A stretch of DNA of 64,000 nucleotides. Origin: Brachycybe producta. Its lineage: Eukaryota > Arthropoda > Diplopoda > Playtdesmida > Andrognathidae. Below are positions 1 to 10,933 of the stretch, one piece after another; the first letter of the stretch is position 1; each line of letters opens with the position of its first letter. The stretch spans positions 204,001 through 268,000 of the forward strand of contig JAUPFP010000008.1 of NCBI GenBank assembly GCA_036925085.1. Direction: 5' to 3'. A model generated the notes under the pieces. The model worked only from the letters and a program-made list of their open reading frames with translations. It made no database searches and was not told where the DNA came from. Position numbers and translations under genes: made by a program.

Positions 1-76
1 TTCAGTTAACACACATTCAATTTCTTCTTAGAGTTGATCTTCTGAAACGCAGAATAACAAGAGTTTGAAAATCAGC
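1..76. repeat. Palindromic repeat family 1, right end in an ARMH3 intron
   Basis: ATTTCTTCTTAGAGTTGATC followed by CTGAAACGCAGAATAACAAG matches the right terminus of the copy at 12,585-12,735. The remainder is outside the window. The repeat lies in the intron after the exon at 231-139. Confidence 0.5.
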
Positions 77-944
77 TGTTCATAAAAGAGCTTAATTTTA
101 AAAAAACAACACTCGAAGAATCTAAAAAGTGTTCTTACCGTTGCTAAGACGAGCAAAAGCTTTAAACTTAACCTTTTTAAGTGTTCAACATGATCTCCAG
201 TCAGAAAATTACACAAATGCTCTATCAGAGTCTAGCCAAAAAAAAAACGATAATTTGTTTCAATAAGGTAAAAAAAAATGGTAGCATACGAGTCGAATAC
301 GCACTTGCATTACGCTTTCGGCCGCATCGAAGCCAATCAGAATGTTGATAACATCAAAGCCATGATCGCCACCCGATTTGGCAAAAACACCACGAATCAA
401 GGCACTCAGGGTCTTTAAAAAAAATCACGTAAGCTTATTTCACAGTACTTTAATGATATTACTGAAAACAGGATTTTAAATTGTCAAAACAAATTCCACC
501 TGAAAGGCATTCGCAACACGAATTGGATTATCTTCTTTCAAAGCTTTGATACAATGATAACAGATTGAACTGATGTTGCCCTAAAACACGATCGATTAAT
601 GAGACGAGATACAAAATTTAAGACAGCGTTCGAATGAATCCAACCTTTAGATCGAGCAGTTGATCGCCGCTTAGTTTGTCGAACTGTCCGAGAATGTTCG
701 GTACGTTCGGCTTCAAAAGGAAGAATTCATCCCAGAAATTAGAATTTCCAAGAGAAGGATCTTCTCCCTGAAAAGAAAAGAAAAATATCATTCAAAGTGT
801 CAGAAAAATAGAAACGTTCTATTGGATCCTCAAAACCAACGAACGAGAACCGACCCGAAAGAAAGCTTCGTAGATGAGAACGACTTTCTCTTTTAAAAGC
901 TTCCTAGAAGCTGAATTGTGTCGAATTCTTTCAGTGGCTGCCAT
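1..944 (-). CDS. ARMH3: ARMH3-like armadillo-like helical protein, N-terminal part (gene runs off the left edge)
   Basis: Five coding exons on the minus strand join in one frame, all by phase-0 introns: 944-855, 767-645, 580-500, 412-305 and 231-139. They give 165 residues. The product aligns from memory with the N-terminus of ARMH3 (C10orf76): a start followed by SAS-K-LKEKVV, a block [11 protein letters not shown], then [14 protein letters not shown] and LSLKLLL. The family protein binds the phosphatidylinositol 4-kinase PI4KB at the Golgi and supports PI4P production. I chose the ATG at 944 because the family begins about 15 residues before KEKVV; an in-frame ATG lies upstream at 1007. Each boundary has GT/AG, for example GTAAGA at 138 and GTGCGT at 304. 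The next exon lies outside the window. The first 76 bases match a dispersed inverted repeat, so they are intronic. Function is known for the family; identity here is inferred. Confidence 0.88.
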
Positions 945-1006
945 TTCTTTAGCAGAAAATAGGAACTGAACTTGGAAGAAACTAATTTCATGACGCGTTT
1001 TCACCA

Positions 1007-1385
1007 ACTGAAATACAAAAACAAGCCAAACAAAAATAATTATTGAACGAGGTTATCATTACGTTAACATCTATTAAACATTACAAAGCTTGAAACCGGA
1101 TTAAGAAGCTATTTCGCGTTTAAAACTGTCCTAATACACAATCATTTCCCGCCAACATCAATGTCGGTGTTAAACCACACCCTTTTCAATCAATTTCCGT
1201 TATTAAAACGTAAATTAAAACTCAAATAGACTCAATTATTTGATCAGAAACCTGAGTCGATCATAATTACAATATAAACACGTCCAATAAGACAAAGATC
1301 TACATAAATCAAAAGTAAAAGTCGATAAAAACGTACCGAAAAGAAGGACGCAACAGCTGTGATAACCGGAAGCCGCCATTTTACT
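1007..1385 (-). promoter_or_regulatory. ARMH3 5' leader: untranslated first exon with upstream ORF and YY1-like start element
   Basis: On the minus strand a likely noncoding exon ends at 1337 with CG|GTACGT and joins an acceptor (TTTCAG at 1013-1008) just before the main coding exon. Its 5' end carries AAAATGGCGGC (about 1382-1372), which resembles the YY1/initiator element of housekeeping promoters. The ATG in that motif opens a 20-codon upstream ORF that crosses the inferred splice junction and stops at 990-988, before the main ATG at 944. The transcription start itself is inferred. Confidence 0.45.
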
Positions 1386-1488
1386 AATTACAGCGAAAAA
1401 AAAATGGAGCGTATCAATATAAAAACACAGAGGTAACTCAACTAAGATCTCTTAATTACCGAGCATTGCGTGCCAAAACTGAGTGTGG

Positions 1489-1502
1489 CCAATAGATGGC
1501 GC
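1489..1502 (+). promoter_or_regulatory. Candidate CTCF-type insulator motif between divergent genes
   Basis: CCAATAGATGGCGC fits the AGRKGGCR core of the animal CTCF zinc-finger site, with a flanking CCA. It lies between the divergent ARMH3-like gene and the small plus-strand gene that starts at 1725. This is a motif match only. Confidence 0.3.
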
Positions 1503-1724
1503 AGACTGTACTTAGTGCTTCAGTTACATTAAGGTTTCAATGGAAATGCATAAAAATGGATGACATTTTATAAAAGCAAGATGTCTTTCTTCTACCTTCA
1601 AAAAGCAGACAACTCGTGACTCACTTTTGGCGTTTTTTCCTAACATGAAGTTGCTTTACCTTTTATACATCTATCTTTGAAGCGTCTGTAGTAACAGCGC
1701 CTCTAGTGGCAGAAGGCCGAAACA

Positions 1725-2363
1725 ATGCTTTTAAGGTTGGTAACACACGATCATTTCCACTTTGTCCAAAAAAACACCATGATTTTTAACCACGTTGTAA
1801 ACTATGTTTGGACGCTAAGGATTGACCAGTTACATTTGACTGTGTGCACCCAGCCTAAGAACTATATTACTCTGCATGCAAAATTAACAAAGAAGCCTAT
1901 GGAGGTTTCGATATATGGGTAAGTTAATTTGCTGTTTTCTTGTAAATTACCAACTCAATTAAAGTGAAATTCTCAAGAATTATAGTTAAAAGTAGTTAGT
2001 ATGATAGTCAGGAATTGGTTTTTAAATATCCTTCGTAGTTTTATAGTTTTCGTTATATTCATTCTGAAAATTCATTATAACTTTTTAACATGAAAGTCTA
2101 TGCGATTTTGCTGCATCGCCACGGTTTTTTTTTTGCGATTTTCTTGTAAAAATATACGTCTGATTAATGTGAAAATATATCAGAATATAGTTCAAAGTAT
2201 GCGCTTTCATAATGTGGTATTAGTCTTCTGGGTTTCAATGTTTTAATTTAAAAATTCACTGATTATATACATGACTATCAAGAACTGTCATAAGTCAGTG
2301 AATAACATTTTTAATTGTATTCAAATTCTGTTTTGTGTTTTCAGGAGGTTCGTTATCGTCTGA
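1725..2363 (+). CDS. Possible small two-exon gene, 70 residues, function unknown
   Basis: Exon 1 (1725-1918) is a 64-codon open frame starting in the context AAACAATGC and ending at a good donor (GG|GTAAGT). An acceptor TTTTCAG at 2338-2344 joins in frame to a short last exon (2345-2363) that stops after five more codons. AATAAA follows at about 2417. The predicted protein is 70 residues, with no signal peptide or membrane segment, a histidine-containing N-terminus and a middle run VWTLRIDQLHLTV. I do not recognise it. Strong donor, acceptor and poly(A) signals in the right order argue for a real transcript. The short length and lack of a known family argue for caution. It is divergent from the ARMH3-like gene (about 340 bp between presumed starts) and lies 230 bp upstream of RNASEH2A on the same strand. 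Confidence 0.4.
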
Positions 2364-2592
2364 CAGATTTCTTTCATCGAATCATCGGTCATTTTTTAGT
2401 ATTTTATTTTATTATTTAATAAATGTGTCATTCGAATAAATCACAAAAAAGAATTTAAAAAAACAACAACAAGAAATTGCAATTCACTGACTAAGTCAGG
2501 TTAAAAGTCTTATTTATTGGTTGTAGTTGTTGATATTTATTTTTACATTTTCAAGATTTTCAATAGATCTGTAATAATTCACAATACATAAA

Positions 2593-3943
2593 ATGGACAT
2601 CGATTCCTTCTTGAAGGACACAAGTGTTTCAAAGTATTTCTCATCGACTATTCCGAAAGTGACCAAAGAAAAACCTTGCATGTTAGGTGTAGATGAAGCG
2701 GGTCGAGGACCTGTTTTAGGTATAATAATATAATTATCCTGTTTTATATTTTAAGAAGCTTTTTGTCGTTTTCAAACGGAATCAATTAGATGTTAATGGT
2801 ATATTTCAAAATATAGGGCCAATGGTTTACGGAATATGTTTTTGTCCATTAAGTGATACGGAAAAACTCAAAGAAATGAAATTTGCAGGTTAAATTGCAT
2901 GATCTCGCGTTTGCGACTCAAGTTATTAATTGTTGCCGATATCGTAGATTCAAAGACCTTGAAGGAAAGCCAACGAGAAATTCTCTTTGACGAGATCGAT
3001 GGAGCGGCTTCCGTGTTTCTCGGTTGGATGACCGAAGTCATTTCGCCAAATGTCATATGCAATAAAATGCTGAAACGGTTCGCAAAATGAAAACAACCTC
3101 AACTGATAAAAAAATTAATAACTCACGATGAAAATCCTTTAGATCAAAGTATAATTTGAATTTGGTCTCTCACGACTCTGCCGTCGGATTGATCCAGAGA
3201 GCTCTAGACGAAGGTGTCAACGTCAAAGAAGTTAGTTTTCTTACGAATGTACACTTTGACGGTAACCATACGTTTTTTGTTTTGCAAACACATGCAGGTT
3301 TATGTCGATACTGTCGGCGATGCTACTAAATACGAAGCCAAACTGAGCAACATATTTCCGGGCATCAAAGTGACAGTTGCAAAGAAAGCCGATTCGACTT
3401 ACCCGATCGTAAGTGCAGCGAGCATTTGCGCAAAAGTTTGCCGAGATAACATTCTGAAGAGGTGGAACTTCGTGGAGAAGATTGAGATCGAACCAGATTC
3501 CTGGGGTTCGGGATATCCCGGAGGTATGTTAAGAATATTTCGCAATCGAACGTCTTTGGAAAAAAAATGTTAGAACTGCCTTTTTCTTCGTGTTCAGATC
3601 CTGCGACGAAGAAGTTCCTTGTCAATCAACTGGATCCGGTGTTTGGATTTCCACAGTTGGTTCGTTTCAGTTGGTCCACTGCGAGCAAGATACTTGATGA
3701 TAAAGCGGCAACTGTGGAATGGTAACCCGATGACGAATACGTTTCAGCATTGTACATATACAATAGATTTCAATACCGTTTCGTAGGGATGATGTTGAAG
3801 ATGAGGAGAACACCGAATCAACAGGAACAAAATCGCTGTTATCGTTCTTCAAGTGTTCACCCGCAAAACGAGCGAGAAAAGAAGTTCATGTTCCACATTC
3901 ATTCTTTACTGATCGATGCCTCAGTCAGATGACAACATTCTGA
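2593..3943 (+). CDS. RNASEH2A: Ribonuclease H2 catalytic subunit A
   Basis: Seven exons (2593-2719, 2817-2888, 2948-3077, 3143-3230, 3298-3523, 3598-3721, 3787-3943) with GT-AG introns give a 307-residue protein; the human protein has 299. It is the catalytic subunit of nuclear RNase H2, which cuts RNA in RNA:DNA hybrids and removes single ribonucleotides from DNA. The active-site blocks are intact: DEAGRG with D34 and E35, D143 in VDTVG, D171 in KADSTYP, and the ribonucleotide-sensing tyrosine Y212 in GSGYPGD. The C-terminus carries a degenerate PCNA-interaction-like stretch, TKSLLSFF (270-277), at the place where family members have ITSYF. The start gives the family's usual N-terminal spacing, with DE at 34-35 as in human. 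Introns are short (59-98 bp). A poly(A) signal AATAAA follows at 3981. Identification is very secure. Confidence 0.96.
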
Positions 3944-4890
3944 AAATATTTTCATGATTTCATTGTAAAATACGAATCACAATAAAAATTCACAACAAAA
4001 AACATTCGTACAAGATTTTTTTTTTTGTATTTGCAACATAAATTACACTATTACACGATTGTACAATTAGCGTTTGAAAACGAAGTGGCAAGAATCAATA
4101 ATAATAATAAAATGAGCAAATAAGGTCAACTGGAACAAAAAAAACATGAAAAGGTTAAAAAAAAACGATATGTAAATTAGAAAAAGGAAAGAATATTTAC
4201 ATAAGTATTTCATTGGAAGACACATCAAAATTAAACAAGAAGAAAAAACCCGCAATAAGAAAATAAATTAATCACAATGTTAATTAATTGCAAAACGTTT
4301 AACTCGTTTCCTACTCCTTCAAGTTATTTAAGGCAAATTCTGTTTTCTCTCGTAACAATAAATTGGATAAACATAAATAATATTTTATAATCTTTTGAGT
4401 GATAAATATAAATGATTCATCTTCTCAAATCATTTCTTTGTTCATAATACTTGATTTTTTTGTTGTCATTTTCTAAACTTAAAAATTCATTTTAGGATAT
4501 TCATTTTATAAATTTTAGTTTGTTCTTCAGAATACACATTAATATATTTTCATCAGATTTAAGGCAAATTCATGATAACGTCGTTCAAGACCGAGACGAT
4601 AACCGATATATAATTTGATTATCATGAGCAAGAGAGAGAGAGAGACAGCTTTTGGAATGCAATTTCATTTCGATCACTGTATATAATGGCAAATATATAT
4701 ATGTATATACAAACAACATGAACGACAATAGTACACGACGAAATCAGAAATAACGAAAGATTTCATGAAACGTCGAGAAAGACATACAGTATAAGCAAAT
4801 CTCGTGTTGTGACGTTCATAATAATTATTTACAACAATTGTAAGGAAAACGATTAGAAGTGGCTAAATTACTGTCATTTTCCAACCTCCT
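3944..4890. other. Convergent intergenic stretch between RNASEH2A and GPAT
   Basis: The two genes end tail to tail. The stretch is AT-rich, presumably both 3' UTRs, with a short (GA)n run at about 4630-4646 and a TATATA run near 4693. I see no conserved coding potential and no RNA gene. Confidence 0.5.
3981..3986 (+). terminator. Poly(A) signal of RNASEH2A
   Basis: AATAAA lies 38 bases after the stop codon of RNASEH2A, in the sequence CACAATAAAAATTC. Confidence 0.6.
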
Positions 4891-7447
4891 TTAATCACAT
4901 TTGATCCTCTGACTAAATACTTCTTGTTGCTTTTCACGCCATTCCTTCTTAGCTTTCGTACGTTTCAGTTGTCCATCCCTGAAAAAAAACCAATCAAGAG
5001 ATTGTTAATACATTCAGGCCCCTCTACTCAAGAAAAAGGCAACTTGAATCCCCTCTGGACAGGGTTCCCAACATAAAAAAAAACTCATTGCTGTGTTGAG
5101 TACCATTGACCAGAGTTATTATTCTATGTTGGAACCCTGGCTGAGAGGGTTCCAGTTGAAGTTCAAGTGCTAAGTTTTCTTTTTGAATTTGAGTTTTAGC
5201 TAGAAAATTCATTAATTTTCGTTTCTTGTTTCTTCTTGAAATTGGGTTTATACCACAAATCTAGATTGAGCATTTCAAAGACGACACTTCTAAAAGAAAT
5301 TCAAACCTTATTTGAAACTAGAAGAGTAAAAAATATCCAATGGAATAATGGTATCTTTGCGTTCTTATATAAAAGAAGACATTCGTTTTTTACTTTTACA
5401 TCGACCAAAGCAGCTGACAAAAACTGAAAACTATCTTTTTCAAACTGTCACCACCTAATCAGCATTAAGTCCTCAACTTGCACAGTTAATTCGTTTGGGA
5501 AGTTTCCACGTAATGCCAGTAAGTGCTATGTATTTTTGCGTTTACAAAGCCAATCGATACGTGGCGTTGTCATTTTAAGAGGAAGTACTGCAACCACGTA
5601 TAGGACTTACTGTACATGTATTAATTTTATTCTTCTGGTTTCAGATTAACTTTAAATTTCTTTTAAAAAAATTGCTTCAAAATCGCTGAGGACCCTGCAC
5701 CTATGGGTCCAAATACAAATTAATCCTCACAATTAAGCATAAAAACTAGAATTAACAGAATTCGTACCACATCAAGTCCACTAAACCACCACAACTCGCA
5801 ATCTCGGCTTTAACTCGGTTAGCGAAATCCACAGCTTCTTCACCTTCCTAATAAGAAAAAATGAACTCTTAAAAGAATCTTTCGAGTATCACAAATAGTA
5901 AAAAGGGGGGACCCACATTGATGACCATCGGTGGCAGATACCAAACTTCGCATACGATTGCCCAACTCGTCATCATCATGAGTAAATAATGAATTGCAGA
6001 TTGTTTACTACTGTTCCAGAAAGGATCGCCGAATTTCGGATCGTACTGAATTCAAGAATCAACTTATAAAACTTCAGACAAATCATACGAGATTATCATC
6101 GAGATACTTTAATAGCAGCCGGATAAATTGTGCCCCCGATTTCAAAACTTCCTTTCTTGAACATCATCACCGAAGTATTATTAATACAAGTTCCTGAAAA
6201 ATAACGCAAAACAGAATTCCAGATCATCCTAAAGCTTCATTACAAACAGAATCTTTAAATTACCTTCAGGAAAGATGAGAATTGGAAGTTTGTTTTTGTC
6301 TTCAACGTGTTCTCGCAACCTGAAATTATCAAACGATTGTTTAAAATTGATATAACACGTTAATTGTATGATGAAAGGGAGAAAAAAAGTTCCATTATTT
6401 GAATCGTGCCTCTTCGTGACGGCCGTTCGATCCTTGACTTCCGATCTCTCGAACCAGATGTGCGAAGATGCTCTGGCGAGTGCGCGTTGAAGAAGACCAA
6501 AGAAACCAGTATGGCTCTGTCCAATCTGTTAAAAGCAAGAATTAGAATTCGTAAAACAGAAGCTCCAAACGAGATCCTTATACCAACCAGTGCATAACAA
6601 TTGTCACACGCAAGAACGACTACATCTATAGGTGACGTGTGATTTGCAACACAAATCCCTCCACCTTGAGCTCTGTTCTCTCTGTGGAAATTAAAACATT
6701 AAAAGAGCAAAAGAGTTACATAATAGCAAAAACAAAAGAACCGCTTCAGGGCAGTTATAAAATGGCACCTTTTGTAATTAAATAACTGCGTAAATAACCG
6801 ACTTTCAAACTGCCGCAAAAGTTCTAACTACGCCACTGTTCTTACATGATTTCTTTTACTCTTCTAGTATGAAACTAAGCATTTTTTGTTGTTGCTTAAA
6901 ATCATTTTTAATAAAACAAACATAACCATCTAAGAATATTATTATTACTTGATAGTAGAATAGCCTCTACTAACCTTGTTGTTTCGTTTTTCTCAAGAGA
7001 GCTTAAATATATGTGGAAAAAAAAGGAAGTGTATAGATTTCGTAAATCTATACACTTTCTTTTTTCCCACATATATATATTTAAGCTTTTTGTGACCCCG
7101 CGGTCCTCAAGCCTTTTTACGTCTTTTTAGAATATTTGAATTTGTTTTCGATTTTAAGTCTTTTTTTATTACACGCTTTTATTTAACTTCGTAATTTGTT
7201 TGTTTGTCCACCACCTTCTGAAATATTATATATATAATATCCCAAGTCTGTGTATCTATCTATATATCTGTCTCTGAAGTAACGTTGTACAAACATTGAA
7301 GCATGTCGGAATTTATATAAATTTGAAATGAACGGCTTTTTTTTCTCAAAGTCTCATATGTTGCACACTCCCCACCGAAGAACCCCATGATATTAAATTG
7401 GAGAAGAGAAAAGGATGGAAAGTGTAGAGGTGGGAAAGTGTAGAGGT

Positions 7448-7486
<39 letters not shown>

Positions 7487-10426
7487 GTGGAAGGGGAAAA
7501 GGTTGGAAAGTGTAGGGGGGGAGAGAGAAACGTGGAGGGAGGGAAAAAGAGGGAAGGGGTGACTGAAATTGAAATGAAAAGAGGAAAAAAGAAACAAACG
7601 ACGCGCATGCGCACAATTGCCTAGTTTGGAAATATAATCCACACTCCACAGGGATTGAACCCATGACCAACATTACCACTACACCAGCAACACAACAGAT
7701 TCTATTTTGTTTTACTTTTTAGACCTCTTCTTTTATAAAAGCAAGTATCACAAAAAATATGTTTTTTGTTTAATTTTTTTTTGTTTTGAATAACTTTGTT
7801 AACAAAATTTTAAAAATTATAGAAACTTTGCACTTTTTAAGTTTTTTGGAACTTCTGGACAGTTCAGTCCTGTTGACGCATTTTTTATGTCTTTTTTTAA
7901 AAAAGCGTTTGAATTTTATTTCGATTTTAGGCGGTTTTTGGCCCCATTGCCCTTTGACATTTGACCCCCCCCATTTTTTAAATTTTAAAAACTCGTGAAT
8001 CCTTTTACTTATTGAAACTTTTTGGAACTTTTGAGGACAGTCAAGTTTCACTCGAGACCTTTTTTATAACCTTTTTGGCGCATTTAATTTTTTTCGATCT
8101 TTTCGCAACAAAAATTCTGCCTAATTTCACTTAATTCGTCGTTACGACAAACAAACCGATCGAGAACTCACACCATTTTCCAATGAATTTTCGAACCCAA
8201 TATATACCTGTTATGATATGTGATAATAGCAGAAAACGCCCTCGAAAGAATTCGAAAACACATGAGACTAATGTGCCAATTTAACCATTTCTTGAACCTA
8301 TTTAAAAATTAAACGATTCGACCGTGTCAACAATAATACGGAAATAAAATGCAAATATGATAAAAAAAAGACCTGCTTGCAGGAAGATATCCTATAAAAG
8401 CAGTACAAAGACAAAGCCACAAAACGCCAAACACGAGCAAGAGTAATCTGTAACAGAAAAAAAAAATTACGACAAAAAAAAATAATCGATATCGACTACG
8501 ATCACGGACCAAATTGGTTAACGAATCTCAGTTACCTGATCGGTAAAAGTAAAACGTATCGGAAGAAAAAACCGACGCACCAAATTATTGTTAACCTCAA
8601 ACTAGAAGAAACGAGACGTGAAAAATCCTTCAATCGAGAATTTATAAGTGGCAACCAAACAAACAAACCTAATGTAGTGATAATTGTTATTCGTTCTCGT
8701 TAACAGATTCCAAGACGACAACTCTGTAAAAATTAAACAAAAAAAAAATTAAAATTCTTCCGAAAAGACAAGAATTAAAGAGTTAAAAGCAAGAATCAAA
8801 AACTTACCCTCGGCAGAGAACCGTTTCGTAACCTCGTCGTCGATGATCGCCTTTGAAAAAGAAAAAACCGATCAAAGATCCAAATATACGAGTAAAACCA
8901 ATATTAAACGACACAAAAAAAAACCTCCATTCCAGCTTTGATGAAGTCCATCGGATGGTCGAGACTGAATTCTCCTCGGGAATTCTCTCGTAATTCATCG
9001 TCATCGTTTTGTTCAATCTTCGGTTCGGGAACGAATTTCACTCCTTCTCTCGAAATAACTGCAATAATTTCGTTAATATCAGAATCGAAACCCGAAACTG
9101 AAAGGTAAAAATATCTCTATTCTAAGTTCCAACGTGAGTTCGGAGAAGATCCATTCGTGTAAGTCGAAGGTACATCTTCGTCGTGACTGTATTTTCGCCT
9201 CGAAGCTTTCTCGATTTTAATTCGTCCATACTTTAATCGAATAAAAAAAAATGAAAGCGATCGTATTAGACAAGAAAAAAAAAATCAACTAATTCAAATT
9301 AATTCAAGCTGGTTTTAAAGTGCAAACACCCCTCGAACTTAGTAACTAGAAGAGTCGCTTAATAACTTAAGAATATTTTCGTATTGTTATGCTCTGCCTA
9401 CATCTCAAGCTGACAAAAGTGAAACATGAGTTGGAGACAAAATCACAACAAAAACGACGACAGAAAAAGCCGACTTTGAAAACAAAAAAACCTGAAACAA
9501 CTGTCAAACCATATTCAAGACAAAACCACCACAAAATTTGGTTTTATTTTTGTTTCTATTTTTGTCTCTGCTATTTTCAGTCAACACTGCAAAGACAAGA
9601 GTTGACAAAATGTTGCATACTTCCGAGACAAAACACGAACATTTTGATATTTACCGACTTGCAGCGAGACATAAAGAAAAAATTTTATTAGAAATTATAT
9701 CAATTTCAAACCAACCAACCAACAATTGAGTATTTTCAGTGATTCCATATTTCTAAAACATTTTAAAAGTTGTATTTTTTGTTATAAATTGACAGGAAAT
9801 TCATGTTAAATGAGTGAAGAAAACCGGAGACCAATTTTTTTTTTCTTTGTGATTTTGTGTCTCTCGTTTTTATTTGTGCTAAAAATAAAAGTCAAAAGTC
9901 TAAATCTATGTTTCAATTGAACATTGACCTTTCAAAGTTTCAAACCATTGGAATTATTATTGATGCGAATCAACAGAAATGCGAGGTCAAAGGTCGAAAA
10001 TAGCCCAACATATTAAAAAAAAAAAAAGCATTTCAACTTAAATTAGTTCATTTTACGTGTTTTTAAGCGTGTTTTCCGCCGTTTATATTTTATAATGGCG
10101 TTTATATTAATTATAAATGTGATAAATACAAAGAATATATTAAAAAATACATGTAATTTACATAAATTTGGTTAATTATTTATCGATGGCGTCATTATTT
10201 AAGAATTTATCGGAATTTTTCTTTTCACCCCTTTTGAACTTACTTCGAAAACCTTGAGTAAAACGTTGACGTAAGCTTTCCTGATGCCCAAAGATTTACC
10301 AAATGATGCTAAAATAAGCGAAACTAACAGAAGAAACGCAAAAGGAGGCAGAAAAAAGGAACCAAGAACATTCATAGCACCGCCAATTGCAGCCATCATT
10401 TTTTGAAGATTCACAATTTTCAACAA
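4891..10426 (-). CDS. GPAT4: Glycerol-3-phosphate acyltransferase of the ER (GPAT3/GPAT4 type)
   Basis: Fifteen minus-strand exons join in frame: 10426-10244, 9230-9134, 9058-8925, 8850-8808, 8723-8669, 8601-8536, 8447-8373, 8297-8208, 6681-6588, 6525-6410, 6319-6264, 6193-6108, 6045-5917, 5847-5768 and 4978-4891. They give 463 residues; human GPAT4 has 456 and GPAT3 434. The family acylates sn-glycerol-3-phosphate to lysophosphatidic acid in the ER membrane, the first step of glycerolipid synthesis. Visible are an N-terminal hydrophobic segment (about 19-41), the conserved FSAEELSSWNLLTRT block, two further hydrophobic stretches (about 176-217), acyltransferase block I NHTSPID (H262, D267), the FPEGTCINNTS block (334-344) and IYPAAIK (359-365). 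The N-terminal exon matches the family's SFGIRK block. Intron 10 begins with GC rather than GT. The large intron 8 (6682-8207) holds repeats. GPAT3 and GPAT4 cannot be told apart here; the symbol names the subfamily. Confidence 0.95.
5017..5195. repeat. Palindromic repeat family 2, copy in the last GPAT intron
   Basis: The arms CAGGGTTCC-AACATA (near 5070) and TATGTTGGAACCCTG (near 5130) are inverted, and the outer part CCAGTTGAAGTTCAAGTGCTAAG matches the copies at 32,690 and 48,100. No ORF. It looks like a short non-autonomous DNA transposon. Target-site duplication not resolved. Confidence 0.5.
7000..7087. repeat. 88-bp near-perfect palindrome in GPAT intron 8
   Basis: The left arm starts AGCTTAAATATATGTGG and the right arm ends CCCACATATATATATTTAAGCT-like. 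The inner arms GTGTATAGATTT and AAATCTATACAC face each other across a CGT centre. About 41 bp pair with few mismatches. RNA from either strand would fold into one long hairpin. It may be a tiny foldback transposon or a hairpin RNA precursor. Confidence 0.6.
7450..7483. repeat. (GA)n microsatellite with flanking purine minisatellite
   Basis: An uninterrupted GA run in GPAT intron 8, flanked by repeats of GGAAAGTGTAGAGGTGG (about 7418-7450) and variants to about 7545. The open frames crossing it are products of the repeat, not genes. Confidence 0.75.
7651..7687 (-). repeat. tRNA-like promoter relic (possible SINE head)
   Basis: On the minus strand TGGTGTAGTGG (7687-7677) resembles RNA polymerase III box A and GGTTCAATCCC (7661-7651) is a good box B. 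They are only 15 bases apart, too close for a real tRNA gene, so this is at best a deleted tRNA or tRNA-derived SINE head in GPAT intron 8. Confidence 0.3.
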
Positions 10427-10625
10427 TTTATGAATCTGTGATAATTATAAAAAAAAAAAAAAAAAAATTTAAACTGTTTTCAGCGTCACTCTGCGGACAT
10501 TCCAATAACAAATAATATCAATTTAAAATTGTGAATGACGTCATTGTTTAATTTATAAAAGCGCTTTCTACAAAAGACTTTTCAGTTCCTATAAGACGTT
10601 GCATATTAAATGGTTTATCAAAAGA

Positions 10626-10933
10626 GCTCTGATTATTTATTCTGTCTTTCAGAATTTTGCTAGCAAAATTAACAAAAACTATGGAAATTGTTTTAGAAAC
10701 TAGAAGGGTAGCCTCAATCAGTTATGAAATATATATTTCATGATGATATCTTTCAAAATAAACTTTTTATAGACAAATATTTAAAAAATATCGTCTGCTT
10801 TTTAAACTTAGGTCATTTTCAAACTCGCATAAAAAACCTTATTTTGAATGACGACAAGAAAATTACCCTTCTAGTTTCTAAAACATACAATTATCTCTTC
10901 ATTTTGCAATCTGAAAGACAAAATAATCAAGAA
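10626..10933. repeat. Palindromic repeat family 1 (MITE-like), copy upstream of GPAT
   Basis: The left arm reads CTGATTATTTATTCTGTCTTTC and then GTTTTAGAAACTAGAAGGGTAG. The right arm reads CCCTTCTAGTTTCTAAAACAT, then CTGAAAGACAAAATAATCAAG. The arms are reverse complements with scattered changes, separated by a core containing CGCATAAAAAACC. It has no transposase and is about 300 bp long, as expected for a non-autonomous DNA transposon. Confidence 0.6.

Larger units (their letters stand above)
7110..8095. repeat. Three diverged direct repeats in GPAT intron 8
   Basis: A pattern of GAAACTTT...TTTTTGGAACTT-TGGACAGT, followed by a T-rich stretch and a TTTCGATTTT-like block, occurs near 7825-7935 and 8010-8095. 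A weaker copy of the second half lies at 7110-7160. No coding potential is evident. Boundaries are approximate. Confidence 0.35.

Noticed and set aside
819-1007. A 62-codon frame starting at 1007 as a separate small gene
   Set aside because: Its C-terminal half is the first coding exon of the ARMH3-like gene, with a splice donor at 854.
3214-3573. 119-codon frame read through RNASEH2A introns
   Set aside because: It is exon 5 of RNASEH2A plus retained intron sequence on both sides.
7260-7679. 139-codon minus-strand frame across the GA repeat
   Set aside because: Most of it is serine/leucine/proline from a purine microsatellite inside a GPAT intron. Overlapping frames are equally long.
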